Notes: a model not told the origin generated them from the letters alone. 64,000 nt of DNA from Marisa cornuarietis (GCA_004794655.1 SMMW01000071.1:609755-673754); one strand, 5' to 3'; positions 36,314 through 48,383 are shown, numbered from the stretch's first letter. Program-made: numbers and translations.

Positions 36314-36392
36314 GATGCCCAGAGATGCCGCCTCATTGCCAGCTATTCACGTTGATCGCTCGGAAAAGACACTAGACACTTCAGTCATCGAG
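36314..36392 (+). CDS. Coding exon, 26 residues, unknown domain
   Basis: Strong acceptor gtttcttatcctcag and donor GAG|gtatgc. It completes an arginine codon from the exon at 33111, then encodes MPRDAASLPAIHVDRSEKTL and ends SVIE in phase 0. The match of phases on both sides is the main evidence. The 59/28-bp array of the preceding intron ends within about 40 bases of its acceptor. Confidence 0.65.
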
Positions 36393-36544
36393 GTATGCCC
36401 TGTCTTAGTCAACGAGATACGCTCTCTCGTTACATAGATACTACCTATCCGAGTAGCACAGGTACGTCCTGATGTAGATAAATAGAACCTCATTGTTCTG
36501 AGGATTGTTTTGTCTTGTTACTCTTCTTACTCTTGTTACTTGTT

Positions 36545-37605
36545 ATGATACTCCCTGTCTACTTACTACTACACACTCTCTATAGTTACCATGATACTCC
36601 CTGTCTACTTACTACTACACACTCACTATAGTTACCATGATACTCCCTGTCTACTTACTACTACACACTCTCTATACTTACTATGATACTCCCTGTTTAC
36701 TTACTACTACACACTCTCTATAGTTACCATGATACTCTCTGTCTAGTTACTACTACACACTCACTATAGTTACCATGATACTCCCTGTCTACTTACTACT
36801 AAACACTCTCTATAGTTACCATGATACTCCCTGTCTACTTACTACTACACACTCACTATAGTTACCATGATACTCCCTGTCTACTTACTACTACACACTC
36901 ACTATAGTTACCATGATACTCCCTGTCTACTTACTACTACACACTCACTATAGTTACCATGATACTCCCTGTCTACTTACTACTACACACTCGCTATAGT
37001 TACCATGATACTCCCTGTCTAGTTACTACTACACACTCACTATAGTTACCATGATACTCCCTGTCTAGTTACTACTACACACTCACTATAGTTACCATGA
37101 TACTCCCTGTGTAGTTACTACTACACACTCACTATAGTTACCATGATACTCCCTGTCTAGTTACTACTACACACTTACTATAGTTACCATGATACTCCCT
37201 GTCTACTTACTACTACACACTCTCTATACTTACTATGATACTCCCTGTTTACTTACTACTACACACTCTCTATAGTTACCATGATACTCCCTGTCTAGTT
37301 ACTACTACACACTCACTATAGTTACCATGATAATCCCTGTCTAGTTACTACTACACACTCACTATAGTTACCATGATAATCCCTGTCTAGTTACTACTAC
37401 ACACCATCACTATAGTTACCATGATACTCCATGTCTAGTTACTACTACATACTCACTATAGTTACCATGATAATCCCTGTCTAGTTACTACTAAACGCTC
37501 ACTATAGTTACCATGATACTCCCTGTCTAGTTACTACTGCACACTCGCTATAGTTACCATGATACTCCCTGTCTACTTACTACTACACACTCACTATAGT
37601 TACCA
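36545..37605. repeat. 46-bp minisatellite
   Basis: About 22 units of tctagttactactacacact then cactatagttaccatgatac plus tccctg. Confidence 0.96.
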
Positions 37606-37689
37606 CCAAACGCCTTGTCTAGTTATCGTGATGCGTCCTGTCTTCGCTCCCTTGTCTGCATCCTTTTCTTGTCCCTCTTTTGCAATCAT

Positions 37690-38560
37690 TTGTCTGCTGT
37701 GTTCCTGTCCTACTAAACCCCTCGTCCTGTGGATTAGACAGTTAGTCTGCTGTGTTCCTGTCCTACTAAACCCCTCGTCCTGTGGATTAGACAGTTAGTC
37801 TGCTGTGTTCCTGTCCTACTAAACCCCACGTCCTGTGGATTAGACAGTTAGTCTGTTGTGTTCCTGTCCTACTAAACCCCTCGTCCTGTGGATTAGACAG
37901 TTAGTCTGTTGTGTTCCTGTCCTACTAAACCCCTCGTCCTGTGGATTAGACAGTTAGTCTGTTGTGTTCCTGTCCTACTAAACCCCTCGTCCTGTGGATT
38001 AGACAGTTAGTTTGTTGTGTTCCTGTCCTACTAAACCCCTCGTCCTGTGGATTAGACAGCTAGTCTGCTGTGTTCCTGTCCTACTAAACCCCTCGTCCTG
38101 TGGATTAGGCAGTTAGTCTGTTGTGTTCCTGTCCTACTAAACCCCTCGTCCTGTGGATTAGACAGTTAGTCTGCTGTGTTCCTGTCCTACTAAACCCCTC
38201 GTACTGTGGATTACAGCTAGTCTGCTGTGTTCCTGTCCTACTAAACCCCTCGTCCTGTGGATTAGACAGTTAGTCTGTTGTGTTCCTGTCCTACTAAACC
38301 CCTCGTCCTGTGGATTAGACAGTTAGTCTGTTGTGTTCCTGTCCTACTAAACCCCTCGTCCTGTGGATTAGACAGTTAGTCTGTTGTGTTCCTGTCCTAC
38401 TAAACCCCTCGTCCTGTGGATTAGACAGTTAGTCTGTTGTGTTCCTGTCCTACTAAACCCCTCGTCCTGTGGATTAGACAGTTAGTCTGTTGTGTTCCTG
38501 TCTTACTAAACCCCTCGTCCTGTGGATTAGACAGTTGGTCTGCTGTGTTCCTGTCCTACA
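37690..38560. repeat. 53-bp minisatellite merging with an exon
   Basis: About 16 units of ttagtctgctgtgttcctgt, cctactaaacccctcgtcct and gtggattagacag. The exon at 38592 begins with a diverged copy of the same unit (ggatctgagtttttggtccg, then ttgtgtccctaccctactac). Confidence 0.96.
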
Positions 38561-38591
38561 ACCTACACTCCCCCCCCCAACTTTGTACTAG

Positions 38592-38789
38592 GGATCTGAG
38601 TTTTTGGTCCGTTGTGTCCCTACCCTACTACCCCCCCCCCATCTCCACGTGATATGGATGTGGGCGGCCCCAGTGTCTGCCCGGAGGACAGCGGGCCCCG
38701 TGTGGCCAGCGGTGGCTACGCCCTCAACTCAATCAACCTTGAGTTCAATCGATGAGGACTCGTCTGCCTGTCAACTGCCGCCACTGGAG
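38592..38789 (+). CDS. Coding exon, 66 residues, start overlaps repeat unit
   Basis: Acceptor actttgtactag and donor GAG|gtaaat give 66 codons, phase 0 on both sides, ending SSIDEDSSACQLPPLE. The first 40 bases resemble one unit of the 53-bp array just upstream, so the exon start is repeat-related. A competing frame through the same DNA reads DMDVGGPSVCPEDSGPRVAS and then meets a TGA at 38756-38758. It looks at least as protein-like, so either the acceptor is different or an indel is present. The 3' half of the exon is more secure than the 5' half. Confidence 0.45.
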
Positions 38790-39312
38790 GTAAATGCTGA
38801 GTATTTGCCCTCGCACCCCAAGCCCTGGCTGCCAGGTGTCCCACCACTCATGAGCTCCACCCAGGCCTCCACCCGGACCAGTCGCTTGTTGTACAGAACC
38901 CAGGCGGGTACACAATCGTCACTAAGGGAAGCAACTTCTTTTACCAGCGCGGCCCCCCTCCCTCACCCCCGCTCCTCCTCCCTAGCACCCGCTATGTTCT
39001 TGTCCTCCCGGGTGTTGTTGAAGACGTAATCGGGTGAGGTAGGCGAGGAGTAGACTAATATTTGCTCGTATGAGCGCGGGGCAGTGTGTCAGTCAGTCAA
39101 GTGGTAGTCACACACACACACACACACAGAGCAGCGCGCGCCACTCAGTAGCTGTAGTCACAACTCACGGCAATGATGGCCATACAATGAGGTGCACACT
39201 TTACTTCACACAAGGCCCTTGGTTTGTATTGGTAATCTTTACATGCCACACATTTTCAGTGTGTGTATATATATATATATACATATGTGTGTGTGTGTGC
39301 GTGTGTGTGTGA

Positions 39313-39355
<43 letters not shown>

Positions 39356-39468
39356 CGCGTGCGAGATGCCTACCCAAACATTAAAGCCAACTTGGGTTTT
39401 GCTGAAGCTGAAGGTAGAGGACACATGCGGTGTGTTGCAGGCTACCACCGCCATCTTTATTTCATGTA

Positions 39469-39518
<50 letters not shown>

Positions 39519-39902
39519 CTTCAACATGGTCAAACAATGACAGGCACACGCGTGCGCACAAAGCACACACACACACACACACACACACAGACGCACACAC
39601 ACTTCCTACATCATCAACCATTGGTGCTGTTCATTTTGGGAGAGAAAGGCCGACGGACTGGATACACTGGACACTTCAACCAATTTTCAACCCAATGTAT
39701 AAAAGATCCGGTATAGCGTACATGCTGTCCACCTGTACCAGTGGATAACTCACAACACCTCCATCTCTCCACTCATTTCTCTAATTACCTGTTTACATTA
39801 AACGATGACTGTAATTCTAACATGCAAAAAACAAGTTTTATCCGAAATAAGCCAGATATTTTATTGTGACAGACAGACAGACAGACAGATTTTGCTTTGC
39901 AG
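38790..39902. other. Intron with microsatellites and GC-rich open frame
   Basis: The coding frame of the previous exon stays open past its donor to a TAA at 39027-39029. After that come several ca/tg and ga repeats (39109-39127, 39283-39355, 39470-39516, 39565-39602) and a (acag)n at 39868-39889, just before the next acceptor. Confidence 0.6.
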
Positions 39903-40138
39903 CCGAAGGAATTCACGGAGGGACTTGAAAGTCCGACGAGCGAGCATTTACGAGTTCCCTCCCCTTTGCTGTACCGGAAGACAGACGGCCGAGTGGTTCT
40001 CATGACCCAAGATTCGAACCGGAAAACACTGGGCGCCTGGAGCCTGTCGGAGGGCAACCTCCCTGAGGCCTTGAGGCGCTGTCCACTTCCCACACCCCTG
40101 CCAGCCGTGGGCGGCAGACCCACTCATCTGGATGTCGG
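39903..40138 (+). CDS. Coding exon, 78 residues, unknown domain
   Basis: Good acceptor ttttgctttgcag and strong donor GG|gtaagt, phase 0 in and 2 out. It encodes PKEFTEGLESPTSEHLRVP, then LLYRKTDGRVVLMTQDSNRK and LGAWSLSEGNLPEALRRCP. It is GC-richer than the surrounding introns. No family is recognised. Confidence 0.75.
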
Positions 40139-40376
40139 GTAAGTCTGCTTCCTCCCTCTAGTCGCTTGCCCCCCCCCCCTCATGGTGAACACTTCTCTGC
40201 ACTGCGCCTCGATACCAGCAACTAGTTAAATGATTACAGGGCTATTTCCTGAAAGCATGGTGTGTACAGTCAGACTAGCCTTGTATGCTGTGTGCGTCTT
40301 GTGATGTACTCGGACAATGACGGCTCATGGACCAGACACTTTGTTCTCGCTGGTCACGTGTTTTGTTTGTGTCCAG

Positions 40377-40554
40377 TCATCGTTCCGAGTGGATGTGGCA
40401 GACGGCCACCCGGGGTAGCAGCGACGTGGCCCTCAACGAACTGAGGAAGGAACGAGACGGGCGCTGCCCCACTCCCGGGCGACTGACCTCTCACCTCCAG
40501 CCTCTCAGCACAGGGTCAAAGGTCATGTCGACCAGCAGCATTCAGACACCGTGA
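40377..40554 (+). CDS. Terminal coding exon with stop codon
   Basis: The pyrimidine-rich acceptor ttttgtttgtgtccag is in phase 2 with the preceding exon. It encodes HRSEWMWQTATRGSSDVALN, then ELRKERDGRCPTPGRLTSHL, and ends STSSIQTP with TGA at 40552-40554. The perfect phase match across the 39903 and 40377 exons makes this pair the best supported part of the distal group. Confidence 0.78.
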
Positions 40555-41964
40555 GGACGCATCCAGTCACGTGGTGTAAGCCCCGCACATCACGTGACCT
40601 GTGGGGTTGTGATACAAGGTTGGCTGTTTTTGTGTGTGTGTGTTTTACTTGCCCGTGTCAGCAACTAAGACGATGATGACGGCGATGATCGGGCTACAAG
40701 ATACACTTCCCAGGTGATGACCAACGATTGTCGTTACAAAGAGAAGACAGGTGTTGACAGGTGTTGACAGGTGTTTGTACTTTCACTCTCTTGACAAACA
40801 CTGGCAGTGTGTGAACTTGACAGACGTGTCCGCTACACGCTGCTCACCTGACGGCAACTACCTGTCGGAATGAGGTTTAATTAACATCGTCATGCCACCT
40901 GCAGCTAACAACAACAAGCTACCGCAATGCCGCCTGGTCACGTGACGAGACGCCTGCCTTTAACTCACAAGGTTGTGCACCTGTCTGTTTTCACAAGCGC
41001 ACCTGAAGCTCAGCACCTGTCTCACCTTTTGTAGAGTTAGATGTACCCACTGTCCTCACACGGCACAGACCTACTGAGACTTACTCTTATATCTTACCTT
41101 TGATGACATCGGGGATTACCTGCTTTCTCTCTCTCTCTCTCTCACTAAGCACGAGAGCACGCTTACAAACTCACTCACTCACTCACGGGTACGTGTGCAG
41201 ACAAACCATTGGTACGTAATGAGTGTGGAGGGGGGGGGGCCTGCACTATAGAGATGAAGATAAGGACACATGTACCGTAACGAGGCGGCCGAGAGCTGAC
41301 TTGACGAGCAGGCTAATGTTGCGATTAATTTAATTAATTTATTAACAATTGTCTTATTTAATAAGCAATAACGTCGACTGCTTACATCGACCTGTACGCG
41401 CCGTGCAGTGTACACCAGGTGGAGTAGTCCACCCTAACAGTTGGGATGGGTGGGGGTGGAGTGGAGAAGTCAACACACTCTCAGCACGTGAAGCAGCCAG
41501 CACGTGCAGCCTGACCACTCGTGTTGGGGGCTCGTGCCGTCTCACTCACCTGCTGTTAAAAACTTAGTGTCTGCCTCGCTGACCAGCGCCGGGTGTGTGT
41601 GTGGGGGGGGGAGGGTAGCACCCGTAGACAGGGGACAGTTCATGGCGGGGGGAGGGGAGTTTACCTGACATTCTCTCTACCCTTCGCCTAACTCACACCT
41701 GAGTCATTGCCATCCTCCTGCCCACCTGATGATGTCATGCACGTGCGGTCTGCACCTCGTGCACTGGCTTGTCAGGGGCAACTCATCCCGAACACCTGTC
41801 ACAAACTCACCTGAGTACTGCCCCTTGTGTATCGCAAGTCTACCTTTGCCCCTTCCATTTATCCTAACGTCTTTAGACCTGCCCCCCCCACCCCCAGTTT
41901 GTCTCCTCCCCTAAAAATTGACATTTTTTTGCGACGTAGGTATGAGTCAGGTGTCTCCTCGTTA
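40555..41964. other. Downstream of the last stop, 3' UTR or intergenic
   Basis: Unique sequence with a (ct)n at 41127-41142 and poly-G or poly-C runs near 41231 and 41883. No polyadenylation signal of the AATAAA type is seen in this stretch. Confidence 0.45.
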
Positions 41965-42588
41965 ACATGTTTGAGCTGTCAGCAATACATGTTTGAGCTG
42001 TCAGCAATACATGGGTGACCTGTCAGCAATACATGGGTGACCTGTCAGCAATACATGGGTGAGCTGTCAGCAATACATGGGTGAGCTGTCAGCTATACAT
42101 GGGTGAGCTGTCAGCAATACACGGGTGAGCTGTCAGCTATACATGGGTGAGCTGTCAGCAATACATGGGTGAGCTGTCAGCTATACATGGGTGAGCTGTC
42201 AGCAATACACGGGTGAGCTGTCAGCTATACATGGGTGAGCTGTCAGCAATACATGGGTGACCTGTCAGCAATACATGGGTGAGCTGTCAGCAATACACGG
42301 GTGAGCTGTCAGCTATACATGGGTGAGCTGTCAGCAATACATGGGTGACCTGTCAGCAATACATGGGTGAGCTGTCAGCAATACACGGGTGAGCTGTCAG
42401 CTATACATGGGTGAGCTGTCAGCAATACATGGGTGACCTGTCAGCAATACATGGGTGAGCTGTCAGCAATACACGGGTGAGCTGTCAGCTATACATGGGT
42501 GAGCTGTCAGCAATACACGGGTGAGCTGTCAGCTATACATGGGTGAGCTGTCAGCTATACATGGGTGACCTGTCAGCAATACACGGGT
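41965..42588. repeat. 22-bp minisatellite, left part
   Basis: About 28 units of gtgagctgtcagcaatacat plus gg, with g/c and ca/ta variants. Confidence 0.96.
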
Positions 42589-42990
42589 GTAAGATAAAGG
42601 TAAAGGTCATCCCCTAACCTGTTCAGGTGGTTGGGGAGTGAGGTGTTAGAGACCCCACTTTTCTCGGGGCCAGCTTTTACATGAGGGTGGTGCCAATCTC
42701 CTCTCCCTCGCTGCCTTACCTTCCCCAACCCTCTATGGAGTCAGGTACCCATTCCCGTCAGCTGGGTCGACTGGGGGAAGTTTGCTGCGCTTATCGGGAA
42801 TTGAACCAGCGCGCTCTCGGTTCGGACGCCAGCGCTCTAACCACTCGGCCATCCGCTTCCCCCGCGAGGGAGAGGAGATTGGCACCACCCTCATGTAAAA
42901 GCTGGCCCCGAGAAAAGTGGGGTCTCTAACACCTCACTCCCCTACGACCGGAAAAGGTTAGGGGATGACCTTTACCCTTTTACCTTACAC
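42588..42990 (-). mobile_element. Foldback element with tRNA-derived core
   Basis: Two arms of about 120 bp (42588-42711 and 42864-42990) are inverted copies. They share gtcatcccctaacc, gtgaggtgttagagacccc and cagcttttacatgagggtgg. The 152-bp centre reads on the minus strand gcggatggccgagtggttag, a box A as in Leu/Ser tRNAs (+ 42841-42851), and box B ggttcaattccc (+ 42796-42807). It lies precisely between two related minisatellite arrays. It is best explained as a tRNA-derived SINE or a composite of two inverted elements inserted in the array. Confidence 0.8.
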
Positions 42991-43355
42991 GGTGACCTGT
43001 CAGTAATACATGATGACCTGTCAGTAATACACGGTGACCTGTCAGTAATACATGATGACCTGTCAGTAATACACGGTGACCTGTCAGTAATACATGATGA
43101 CCTGTCAGTAATACACGGTGACCTGTCAGTAATACATGATGACCTGTCAGTAATACACGGTGACCTGTCAGTAATACATGATGACCTGTCAGTAATACAC
43201 GGTGACCTGTCAGTAATACATGATGACCTGTCAGTAATACACGGTGACCTGTCAGCAATACACGGTGACCTGTCAGCAATACACGGTGACCTGTCAGTAA
43301 TACACGGTGACCTGTCAGTAATACATGATGACCTGTCAGTAATACATGATGACCT
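42990..43355. repeat. 21-bp minisatellite, right part
   Basis: Alternating acggtgacctgtcagtaat and gatgacctgtcagtaatacat units, so the effective period is 42 bp. It is related to the 22-bp array left of the foldback element but differs by gagctg/gacctg and gcaata/gtaata. Confidence 0.95.
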
Positions 43356-45439
43356 GAAGCTGTTGTTGATGCCTGCCTGTCGACATGTTTGTGGTGTTGA
43401 ATGCCACCTTTGTGACTGAGTGTGCGAGAGGTTGGTGCTGTCTCTGACTGGCTACGGCGTCAACATGAGGCAGGTGAGAGACAAGCAGACGGACGGATGC
43501 ACAGACAAACACAGAGACAAACAAAGAGACAATGAGAGAGAGAGATGAAGCAAGAAGATGAGGATTTGCAGGGGAGACAAGGAGAGACGAGGGTTTACAG
43601 GAGGGAGAGGAAAGTGTAGATGTGGTGTAGCGATGTTATTAAAGTCTTGTTGGTACCCGTTGGTGTGTTTGGCAATCTAGGGCTTGGGGAGGGAAGGTAG
43701 ACAGTTGTTTGGGGGTTTGCAGACTTGTTTTGGATTTGTAGACTTGTTTAGGGCTTGTTGACTTGTTTGGGGTTTGTTGACTTGTTTAGGGCTTGTATCT
43801 TTGTTTGGGTTTTATTTTATATTTGTTTGAGGTTTGTAGGCTTCTTGTTCAAACGCCTGCCCGTCACACGATGCACAATGGACAAACTGCCGTGAGTTGT
43901 ACACTCTTCTGTCTTCTCCAGAAATATTCTGAGGTCGGCAACTGACGTGTCACGTAAAATCAATAAAGTTATTGTCTCACAAATGAAGGGAAACAGTTGA
44001 GTGTTGTATAAACAAGTTGTATGCTTGTTACGTGTCTACGTGACCATAATTATGTTCCCTTGTATCTCAGTCAGGTGTTGTTAATATAGTAATGCCTTCA
44101 GTCACAGATAATGAGATAATTCACACTGTGGCTGTAAGTACAATACAGTAGTCATGCCAGGCATGCAAATGATCACGTGTACCACAAAGAAATCGTGTTT
44201 CACGTGCAGACGTATTTTTTGTCTCTTTCTCATTGTTTTGTAGTTTTTCAATCAAAGAGGCCGCCATGTTAAGGTCTCGTGATATCACCATAACAATATC
44301 CAACTGTACATCGTAACAACTGCTGACTGGCCTCACCCCTGCAAACCTTGTACAACAAATCCTTCGCGACCACCACCTCCATCGCCTTCAGTGGGCGGCC
44401 CACACGCGCAATACACCGACACCGAGCTGCTCACCACCGCTCACCACAGGAATAACTGGCTCTGTCAGCCACTGCATCATCACCTAGCATCTAACATCTA
44501 GCCAGTTTATCTTCCCTGATGACTAGTACTAACAGACCAGTATAGCCCTCGTCAGTTGGTACCAGTCACGATCGAGGTGTGTGTGTGTGTGTGTGTGCAC
44601 GCGCCTCATTAACAACTCGAAAAAGAAATGTGGGCAAAGTTTTTTTCATCAGGGGCGAGGTGGGGAGAAGTTTGAATGTTAGATTTTGTTATGTACGAGG
44701 CTCATCAGAACTCTTGGTGTGAGCGCATGGCGGGTGCACACCGCACTCTACTCACGAGCATTGTTCCGATCCACACTGCTTGTTGCTCAGCACGTTTCCT
44801 CATCTACTCACCTCCTTACGCTGAGCTGTTGAGCATGCTAAGCCTTTAAGGGGGTGGCTACCCCACTGTAAGAGGCAGGGTTTTATAAATATTATCTTGA
44901 AAGTCGTGTGGCAGTTCGTCTGTTGTAAGCTAATACTGGATTGGTGCTGAATAAACAAGCACAGCTCAGATGCCAGGAGATGTTTCTCACACTGGCGGCA
45001 GGTAGCAGATCTTCAGCACACCCAATAAAAGCTTTCTGCGCGTGCGTCCATTTTAATTTTTCTTCTTCCACGTGAACGCCGTTTGAGCCTGTCTCTACCC
45101 TAAACCTTACCTCTTCCACAAACCCAGACTATACCTTTACCCCACGCCCGCACCAGAGCCCTAGTCTACCCCCCAAACATAATCATAACACAAAATCCAT
45201 TCATGGGAAATGTCCCAATTAAAATATTGTCATTCAAATCAATGTCCACTTTCATGACCATCAAAATAATAATAAAGTCAGCTTGTATAGCCTTATATTC
45301 TCCATTTAGGACAACTCAAGGCGCGTCACAAATGACAGATGGTGTGACGTGAAAATAATGTGACGTCAGAAAAAAATGACGGAGCTCCAGGTCATAGGGC
45401 AGCGTCTACACACGGCACCAACACAGTCCGCAGGCCAAA
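43356..45439. other. Intergenic or 3' UTR segment
   Basis: Mostly unique. Short runs of gacttgtttggggtttgtt type occur near 43720-43830, with (tg)n at 44578-44598. Candidate poly(A) signals are attaaa (43638-43643) and aataaa (43962-43967). No gene is seen. Confidence 0.45.
43962..43967 (+). terminator. Candidate polyadenylation signal
   Basis: The aataaa in atcaataaagttattgtc is followed within 40 bases by GT-rich DNA (gttgagtgttgtataaac). It is the first canonical signal found on the + strand after the stop at 40554. If used, the 3' UTR would be 3.4 kb and would contain the 22/21-bp arrays. Confidence 0.25.
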
Positions 45440-47876
45440 TATCAAAGGTCCCACAAGTCGTTATACACTCCCTAGTCAATGTAGTCCCTAATGACACATC
45501 TTACACACAGCACACATCACACAGCACACTAGTCGTAATACACTCCCTAGTCAATGTAGTCCCTAATAACACATCCTACACACAGCACACATCACACTAG
45601 TCGTAATACACTCCCTAGTCAATGTAGTTCCTAATAACACATCCTACACACAGCACACATCACACTAGTCGTAATACACTCCCTAGTCAATGTAGTTCCT
45701 AATAACACATCCTACACACAGCACACATCACACTAGTCGTAATACACTCCCTAGTCAATGTAGTCCCTAATAGCACATCCTACACACAGCACACATCACA
45801 CTAGTCGTAATACACTCCCTAATCAATGTAGTTCCTAATAACACATCCTACACACAGCACACGTCACACTAGTCGTAATACACTCCCTAGTCAATGTAGT
45901 CCCTAATAACACATCCTACACACAGCACACATCACACTAGTCGTAATACACTCCCTAGTCAATGTAGTTCCTAATAACACATCCTACACACAGCACACAT
46001 CACACAAGTCGTAATACACTCCCTAGTCAATGTAGTTCCTAATAACACATCCTACACACAGCACACATCACACTAGTCGTAATACACTCCCTAGTCAATG
46101 TAGTTCCTAATAACACATCCTACACACAGCACACATCACACACTAGTCGTAATACACTCCCTAGTCAATGTAGTTCATAATAACACATCCTACACACAGC
46201 ACACATCACACTAGTCGTAATACACTCCCTAGTCAATGTAGTTCCTAATAACACATCCTACACACACAGCACACATCACACTAGTCGTAATACACTCCCT
46301 AGTCAATGTAGTTCCTAATAACACATCCTACACACACAACACACATCACACTAGTCGTAATACACCTCTAGTCAATGTAGTTCCTAATAACATCCCACAC
46401 TACAGCACACATCACACTAGTCGTAATACACTCCTAGTCAATGTAGTTCCTAATAACACATCCTACACACAGCACATCACACATCACACTAGTCGTAATA
46501 CACTCCTAGTCAATGTAGTTCCTAATAACACATCCTACACACAGCACACACACATCACACTAGTCAATACACTCCTAGTCAATGTAGTTCTAATAACACA
46601 TCCTACCACAGCGCCATCATCACATCATCACAACGCTAGTCGTAATACACTCCTAGTCAATGTAGTTCCTAATCACATCCCACACACAGCACACACACAT
46701 CACTAGTCGTAACACACCCCCTAGTCAATGTAGTTCCTAATAACACATCCTACACACAGCACACATCACACTAGTAGTAATACACTCCCTAGTCAATGTA
46801 GTTCCTAATAACACATCCTACACACAGCACACGTCACACTAGTCGTAATACACTCCCTAGTCAATGTAGTTCCTAATAACACATCCTACACACAGCACAC
46901 ATCACACTAGTCATAATACACTCCCTAGTTGGGTCAATGTTCCTATTAACATATCCTACTCCACATGTTAGTAATAATAATAACATCTACACTTAGTCAA
47001 TGTAATATACACTCCCTAGTCATGTCTTTAATAAACATGTCCTACACAGCACACATCACACTAGTCGTATTACAATTCTAGTCAATGACACATCCTACAC
47101 ACAGCACACATCACACTAATCGTAATACACTCCCTAGTCAATGTAGTTCCTAATAACACATCCTACACACAGCACACATCACACTAGTCGTAATACACTC
47201 CCTAGTCAATGTAGTTCCTAATAACACATCTACACACAGCACACAGCACACTAGTCGTAATACACTCCCTAGTCAATGTAGTTCCTAATAACACATCTAC
47301 ACACAGCACACATCACACTAGTCGTAATACACTCCCTAGTCAATGTAGTTCCTAATAACACATCCTACACACAGCACACATCACACTAGTCGTAATACAC
47401 TTCCTAGTCAATGTAGTTCCTAATAACACATCCTACACACAGCACACATCACACTAGTCGTAATACACTCCCTAGTCAATGTAGTTCCTAATAACATCCT
47501 ACACACAGCACACATCACACTAGTCGTAATACACTCCCTAGTCAATGTAGTCCCTAATAACACATCCTACACACAGCACACATCACACAAGTCGTAATAC
47601 ACTCCCTAGTCAATGTAGTTCCTAATAACACATCCTACACACAGCACACATCCCACTAGTCGTAATACACTCCTAGTCAATGTAGTTCCTAATAACACAT
47701 CCTACACACAGCACACATCACACTAGTCGTAATACACTCCCTAGTCAATGTAGTTCCTAATAACACATCCTACACACAGCACACATCACACAAGTCGTAA
47801 TACACTCCCTAGTCAATGTAGTCTCTAATAACACATCCTACACACAGCAATACACATCACTAATCTAGTCGTAATA
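45440..47876. repeat. 68-bp satellite, left block
   Basis: Units of cacactagtcgtaatacact then ccctagtcaatgtagttcct, aataacacatcctacacaca and gcacacat. Most copies are over 95% alike by eye. Patches with many one-base deletions lie at 46360-46730 and 46930-47090. It is interrupted at 47876 by the LTR element. Confidence 0.97.
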
Positions 47877-47881
47877 CATTC
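47877..47881. other. Target site duplication, left copy (cattc)
   Basis: The five bases cattc directly precede the LTR. The same five bases follow the other LTR at 50780-50784. Confidence 0.92.
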
Positions 47882-48138
47882 TGTATAAGACGTATACACA
47901 CTTACCTTGCACGCACGACGTATATTACAACATGCACCCTCGCCTGACGACCCTGTTGATGGAATGAAGGTGAAGAGATTTCTCTTCCGTCTGTCTGTCT
48001 GTCAAACCGTCCCCTTTCTTCTTCTTCCCACGTCATTTCTTCTCAAAACGACGACAAACAAATGACGCACACAAGACGTCAAACACAAGACACCATTCAC
48101 ACACGAAACAATACAAGACCTACCCCTAACTCATTACA
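47882..48138 (-). repeat. 3' LTR (minus-strand element)
   Basis: Shares agacgtatacacacttacct-like ends, ccgtctgtctgtctgtcaaa and tacccctaactcattaca with the LTR at 50484. It lacks the block containing gttttgaaaaatgaaggac. Confidence 0.92.
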
Positions 48139-48150
48139 CTCCCCCTTGCT
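48139..48150 (-). other. Polypurine tract
   Basis: On the minus strand agcaagggggag lies directly before the 3' LTR, the expected primer position for plus-strand DNA synthesis in LTR elements. Confidence 0.75.
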
Positions 48151-48383
48151 AAAACTGAAATCTCCCAGATTTCCACCAACTAGGTCGCTATATTGTTTCG
48201 GTAAACCCCCAACTCAAAATAACTTAGCAACTGAACTGCACCTAACAAAAATCCCTCCTGGCTAATCTATAACACTACTATTTACTCATGAAACAATGGA
48301 GTATTAATTTCTAAAAAATCATAGTAACTTCAATTTTCAAACGGCAGTCAGCTTACATTATAGTTACACGTTCATTACCCTAC

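Noticed and set aside
42790..42866. Functional tRNA-Leu/Ser gene
   Set aside because: Boxes A and B are present but it is embedded in a foldback repeat and I could not form clean acceptor and anticodon stems. Treated as a SINE head.
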